Below are positions 31,452 to 34,966 of a stretch of 34,966 bases of DNA, piece after piece. The position numbers and the translations under genes were made by a program. This stretch comes from Deltaproteobacteria bacterium (GTDB lineage: Bacteria > Desulfobacterota > Desulfobacteria > Desulfobacterales > Desulfosalsimonadaceae). The notes under the pieces are model-generated. The model was given only the letters and a program-made list of their open reading frames with translations, ran no database searches and was not told the DNA's origin. Every line of letters begins with the position of its first letter. The stretch's first letter is position 1. The stretch is taken from NCBI GenBank assembly GCA_013151835.1, contig JAADHK010000087.1:8071-43036 (forward strand), in the 5' to 3' direction.

Positions 31452-32909
31452 ACCTTGAGAAAGTATCTTTTTTTTCAGATCCACGTATCGCGCCATGGCG
31501 CCCAGTGCCCGCGCGGCCCTGTTCGGGCCCGGGAGTACGGGCGCGCCATGTTCGTACATTGAGCTTATAAACCGGTTTTCCCCGGTATAGTATGAAAAGC
31601 CAACAAAAGTTTTATCTGCGGAGAGTATCCTTTTTGCCAGCAGCGCGGCCTGTTCGTCGATGAACTTGTCCGATTCAACGAGGGCCGCATCCCCTGTGAT
31701 GCCGAATGCCTCCATGGCCCTGAGTACCAGCTGTCGGGGCATCATCATGTACATCAGCATGGCGTCGGTGCCTTTATCTTTTACGAGAATGTCGGGAATG
31801 TCCGCCAGATAGTCCGTGTTACGTTTAATGAATGTGAAATCAACAGGGTTGTTCACGCTTCCGGTAGACGGCAGATAGGGTGCGAGCAGAGTTTTTGTAT
31901 CCTTGCCAACGGGCGGAATCGTAAGTCCGGCACGAGCACAGGCGTCGGCCGCCACGGCCCCGGGGCCTCCGGAATGGGTCTGTATGAGGACCCGCTTTCC
32001 AGCCGGAAGCCGACAGGTTCCAAAACACCAGCAGAAATCGAACAACTCTTCCATGGATCGGGCACGAATCACACCGCTTTGGGCAAACACGCCGTCATAT
32101 ACGGCATCCGGCCCCGCAAGGGAGCCGGTATGTGAAAGCCCGGCCTTTTTCCCCGCGTCCGTTCCGCCCACATAATAGGCCACGATCGGTTTTTTTACGG
32201 ATATGGCGCGGGCGGCTTCGATAAACTCCCTTCCCCGGCGGATACTTTCTATATAAAGCCCGATCACCTTTGTATCCGGGCATGCGCCGAGGTATTCAAG
32301 ACAGTCCACGATATCTATGTCAGCCTCGTTGCCCACTGAAAACCCGGACGAAAACCCGAGTCCGTATTTTTTAAGATAGGCAAACATCTGGGTGATAAAG
32401 CTTCCGCTCTGGGACGCCATCCCGATAAAGCCCGGCTTCTGCTCATAGGAGAAATAGGTGGCATTTAATTTACCGTGGGTGTTTACCGCGCCAATGCAAT
32501 TGGGGCCGAGAAACCGGATTCCATATTTTTTTGCGATATCCTTTATCTGCTCCTGGAGTCTGGCTCCATCCTCTCCCACTTCCACAAAACCGCCTGAAAC
32601 AATGATGGCGTGGCGGATTCCCTTTTTCCCGCATGCGTCAAGCACTTCGGCCACGACCCCGGTGGGAAGAACGATTATGGCAAGCCCCGGAATATCCGGA
32701 ATCTCTTCAAGGGAGGCGTATGCGCCAAGACCCAAAACCTCTTTTTCCTTGAGGTGAACCGGATAAACAGGACCTGGAAAACCAAGGCTCAAAATCGATG
32801 CAAGAAGGCTGGTTCCCATTGCCGTATACTTGTTGGATGCGCCGAAAATAACAATGCTTTCGGGATTTACGATGCCGTAAAGCGGGGAGTCCGCAAGTTC
32901 CCTTATCAT
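31449..32909 (-). CDS. ADP-forming acyl-CoA synthetase, alpha subunit
   Basis: 486 residues. CoA-binding Rossmann domain at the N-terminus (SIVIFGASNK near residue 18), GPNCIGAVN, then the ligase domain with the phosphohistidine in LSHTGSLAG (near residue 260), and a third CoA-ligase-like domain (NPVDFTF region). It is the alpha half of a split enzyme; the beta half is the upstream gene, whose TAA overlaps this ATG (TAATG). Together they would make ATP, acid and CoA from acyl-CoA, ADP and Pi. Its divergence from the fused enzyme at 90-2249 suggests another acyl substrate. Convergent with gltA, with a stop codon set by the short repeat. Confidence 0.92.
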   Translation of the reverse strand: MIRELADSPLYGIVNPESIVIFGASNKYTAMGTSLLASILSLGFPGPVYPVHLKEKEVLGLGAYASLEEIPDIPGLAIIVLPTGVVAEVLDACGKKGIRHAIIVSGGFVEVGEDGARLQEQIKDIAKKYGIRFLGPNCIGAVNTHGKLNATYFSYEQKPGFIGMASQSGSFITQMFAYLKKYGLGFSSGFSVGNEADIDIVDCLEYLGACPDTKVIGLYIESIRRGREFIEAARAISVKKPIVAYYVGGTDAGKKAGLSHTGSLAGPDAVYDGVFAQSGVIRARSMEELFDFCWCFGTCRLPAGKRVLIQTHSGGPGAVAADACARAGLTIPPVGKDTKTLLAPYLPSTGSVNNPVDFTFIKRNTDYLADIPDILVKDKGTDAMLMYMMMPRQLVLRAMEAFGITGDAALVESDKFIDEQAALLAKRILSADKTFVGFSYYTGENRFISSMYEHGAPVLPGPNRAARALGAMARYVDLKKKILSQG

Positions 32910-33568
32910 TAGTTTTTCCCCCTTACCACAACCAGTGCATCCGCCGCGCAGATCTGACCGTCATTTTTTATTATCATAGGATTTATGTCTATTTCATAAA
33001 CCTCATCATGTTCCAGGCCGATTTGTCCCATTGCCGTAAGGCACCGGCAAAGCGACTTGCGGTCGACCGGGGCCTGGCCGCGAAAACTTTCAAGCATGGC
33101 CCTTGATGCAAGGTCATTCATCATGTCCCCAGCCTCGATTTCATCAATGGGCGCCACCCGGAAACTCGTGTCGTTTATCAGTTCTGCGGTCACGCCCCCG
33201 GCGCCCAGCATCACGCACGGTCCGAAATGGGGTTCCCGGTGAAGCCCGATCACAAGTTCCCGGATTCCGGTAACCATCTCCTGAACCAGCACCCCGTCGA
33301 TACGGGCGGAGAGATTTTCGGAAATCCGCTCAAACGCTTGATTTACCCCTGCTTCGTCACCGATATTCAAAAACACGGCGTCAGATTCCGTCTTGTGGAC
33401 AAGCGTCTTGCCGCAGGCTTTTACTGCAACCGGAAATCCGATTTCCCGGGCCGCCGCAACGGCCCCGGCCCCGGTGTGGGCGAGTATCTCTCTTGTCACG
33501 GGTATGCCGTAACCGGCAAGAAGCCGCTTGGATTCATGTTCCGAAAGGGATTTAATGTTATTCTTCAT
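32909..33568 (-). CDS. ADP-forming acyl-CoA synthetase, beta subunit (ATP-grasp)
   Basis: 219 residues: SEHESKRLLAGYGIPVTRE opens the ATP-grasp fold, KACGKTLVHKTES holds the second phosphohistidine (HKTES), and VLVQEMVTGIRELVIG, LGAGGVTAEL and YEIDINPMI complete the nucleotide and metal site. Its size is normal for a separate beta subunit. It is followed directly by the alpha gene with a one-base overlap and preceded after 14 bases by the frameshifted MBL gene. The purine-rich AAAAAGGGCG lies before the ATG. Confidence 0.93.
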   Translation of the reverse strand: MKNNIKSLSEHESKRLLAGYGIPVTREILAHTGAGAVAAAREIGFPVAVKACGKTLVHKTESDAVFLNIGDEAGVNQAFERISENLSARIDGVLVQEMVTGIRELVIGLHREPHFGPCVMLGAGGVTAELINDTSFRVAPIDEIEAGDMMNDLASRAMLESFRGQAPVDRKSLCRCLTAMGQIGLEHDEVYEIDINPMIIKNDGQICAADALVVVRGKN

Positions 33569-33582
33569 TTTATGCGCCCTTT

Positions 33583-34564
33583 TTATACGCCTTTGATGTT
33601 TGCCGGTGAAAATTGTATAATCCCGTCTTCTTCGGCCCGCACAATCCGCCCGGCATTTTCAAGGAACCTGAGATGGGACAGGGCCTCGCCCGTTGCAAAC
33701 CATTTCTGGGCCACGGGAAAAGCCTCCCATGAATCCGCCTTGATATCCCAGGTCATTTTGGACGCAACGGTATACGCGGTTTGCGGGCTTTTTTCCTCCA
33801 ATATGCTTAAGGTCTCCTCTATTCTGTCATGATGGTGGGATTTTAGCTCATCTATCCGCTCCCGGTATTGCGTAAAAAGATTTCTGTGGCCGGGTAGAAC
33901 CTTTTCGACGGGAAGGTCATAAATCTTGTCCAGGCTTGCCAGGTAATCGGCAAGCGGGTTTTCGTCATCCGACCAGCACTGGATATTCGGGGTAATATCG
34001 TATATGATCGCCCGCGATCAGAAATTTTTTATCGGGTTCATAAAGGCAGGTATGGCCCTGGGTATGGCCCGGGGTCTCGATGCACTCAAAGGAATACCGG
34101 CCGATGTCGATCCGGTCCTTATCATTTAAAATACTCATCTCCGGCACCCAGTCGGTTCCATATTTATATCCCGGGTGCTGGCTGATGGCAGTTCGCAGCG
34201 TTTCTTCAGGAAATCCGTGGATGGCGGCATAACGAATCATGGGCTCAAAGCCCTGCCAGTTTTCGATTATTTCCGCATCGGGACGATTGAAGTAAACTAT
34301 TGTATCAGGGCCGGCAAGGCTTGCCAGAAGCCCGAAATGGTCTGCATGGAGATGGGTGATAAAGATCTCTATTGTGGAAAGGTCTATATTCAGTTGGTAA
34401 AGCCCGCCGAGCAATGCCTGTTTGCATTCCTCCCTGTTTAAGCCGGTATCGATGAGCAGATTGCGGCCGTCTCCCTTTATAACGTATGAGTTGAGATATT
34501 TAAGCGGGCTTTCAGGTAACGGGACCTTGATTCTGAAAAGGTCGGGGTAGATTTCTTCCGGCAT
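33583..34564 (-). pseudogene. MBL-fold hydrolase with C-terminal winged helix, frameshifted
   Basis: Two frames together make one protein of about 326 residues. The first (34564 to about 34001) has H71-x-H73-x-D75-H76 (THLHADHFG), ETPGHTQGH and AGDH. Past 34000 that frame runs only 12 codons to a stop at 33965. The second, readable from 33999 to 33583, begins DITPNIQCWSDDENPLADY and supplies VLPGHRN with the last metal histidine, then a winged-helix-like tail (AYTVASKMTWDI...ATGEALSHLRFLENAG). The usual GDHxLxxITPNI stretch is interrupted at 34000; a five-base deletion fits, because two residues seem missing. It is the first gene of the split acyl-CoA synthetase operon; related hydrolases often act on thioesters or acyl-CoA. 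An assembly or sequencing error is a real alternative to true inactivation. Confidence 0.8.
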
Positions 34565-34586
34565 GAATTTGTCTGTCCTTTTCGCT

Positions 34587-34750
34587 TAGGGCTCGCGCAG
34601 GAATAAGTTCACAGATTTTTGGTGTTGAGGCGCCCGGCTGGCAAGGCGCGAAAGCGCAGGAATATCGGGAATATTCCGAGCTTTCGCAACGCAGCCAGGC
34701 GGGATGCATCGGCACTTAAAATGTGAAGTTTATTTTTGCGTGGGCCCTTA
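34587..34750. repeat. Long palindromic repeat element, copy D
   Basis: The left arm begins TAGGGCTCGCGCAGGAATAA and has GGCAAGGCGCGAAAGC; the right arm has GCTTTCGCAACGCAGCC and ends GCGTGGGCCCTTA. The centre is GAATAT-CGG-GAATATTCC. It keeps the GCAAGGCGCG core of copies A and B but has different tips. It lies between the promoter at 34782-34810 and the MBL gene, so it would be part of the leader RNA. Confidence 0.75.
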
Positions 34751-34781
34751 GGGTCCTATGGATTTAAAAAAACTTACCCAT

Positions 34782-34810
34782 AGCCTACTAACCGTCCCTT
34801 TTCTTGTCAA
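34782..34810 (-). promoter_or_regulatory. Promoter of the MBL/acyl-CoA synthetase operon
   Basis: On the minus strand consensus TTGACA (34805-34810), 17-base spacer, TAGGCT (34782-34787). The predicted leader is about 210 bases and contains repeat copy D. Confidence 0.5.
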
Positions 34811-34815
34811 TAAAA

Positions 34816-34829
34816 AACGAGCGTTCGTT
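34816..34829. promoter_or_regulatory. TetR-type palindromic operator (second copy)
   Basis: AACGAGCGTTCGTT differs by one base from the perfect palindrome at 5983-5996 and is likewise flanked by A/T runs and CAAT/ATTG. It lies immediately upstream of the -35 of the operon promoter. Confidence 0.55.
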
Positions 34830-34868
34830 CTATTGCATATGCGACGAATTCCCACCCAAAGATGTACG

Positions 34869-34895
34869 ATGGCTTCATAAAAAGCTTTTTATGGC
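34869..34895. repeat. Repeat tip with 18-base perfect palindrome
   Basis: GATGGCTTCATAAAAAGC starts like the repeat family tip and forms CATAAAAAG/CTTTTTATG (34876-34893). The remaining bases to the window end hold no gene that I can see. It may be a degenerate copy or the start of one cut by the window edge. Confidence 0.5.
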
Positions 34896-34966
34896 ATTTT
34901 GAACGCCACTGTATCCAAAAACAACTTTTAATGATATCAGGTTATTAAAAATCAGTTATTTGGAAG

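Noticed and set aside
1-34966. CRISPR arrays, prophage, complete insertion sequences, rRNA genes
   Set aside because: I found no regularly spaced direct repeats with spacers, no integrase, transposase or phage structural gene, and no rRNA-like sequence.

Overview
The window reads as chromosome of a strictly anaerobic Desulfobacterota bacterium, most like Desulfobacterales. This rests on gene content and style, not on a database search: ADP-forming acyl-CoA synthetases in two architectures, a DUF362 protein, a divergent 3-hydroxyacyl-CoA dehydrogenase, a cysteine-type formate dehydrogenase, a DHH-CBS-CCA tRNA nucleotidyltransferase next to an M50 protease, trpS and scpAB, and many dispersed palindromic repeats beginning TGAYGGCKTCGTAAAAAG. 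The first 42 bases are one arm of such a repeat, so the window probably starts at an assembly break inside it.

Layout. 90-4129 (+): fused ADP-forming acyl-CoA synthetase and a KamA-type radical SAM aminomutase whose substrate-site residues match glutamate rather than lysine 2,3-aminomutase. 4330-5843 (-): a PTS EIIA domain protein, a small PII-like protein and a metallo-beta-lactamase (MBL) hydrolase, behind a good promoter and a TetR-type palindrome. 6060-6716 (-): a TrhA/hemolysin III membrane protein. 6883-9210 (+): 3-hydroxyacyl-CoA dehydrogenase and a DUF362 protein. 9126-14079 (-): a four-gene phosphonate cassette (EamA-type transporter, radical SAM/SPASM enzyme, PEP mutase fused to a nucleotidyltransferase, phosphonopyruvate decarboxylase). 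14080-14864: a long repeat-rich intergenic region. 14865-18711 (+): ATP-dependent PEP carboxykinase and a stand-alone formate dehydrogenase catalytic subunit. 18757-24871 (-): housekeeping cluster of tRNA-Val, scpB, scpA, trpS, an M50 protease and the CCA enzyme. 25057-29987 (+): pilC, a PilS-like kinase, then lemA and two TPM-domain genes. 30135-31430 (+): citrate synthase. 31449-34564 (-): split ADP-forming acyl-CoA synthetase (beta then alpha) behind a frameshifted MBL gene, with the same TetR-type palindrome upstream. 34587-34966: repeats.

How the genes work together. The two acyl-CoA synthetases, the dehydrogenase, PEP carboxykinase, citrate synthase and formate dehydrogenase fit acyl-CoA and C1 metabolism with energy conservation by substrate-level phosphorylation. 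The phosphonate operon would make phosphonopyruvate and phosphonoacetaldehyde and activate a phosphonate with a nucleotide; the radical SAM enzyme and transporter have no obvious textbook role in that route, so this operon is the best candidate for an undescribed system. A second theme is a repeat family whose stems change in a compensatory way between copies and whose tips supply or touch the stop codons of at least five genes.
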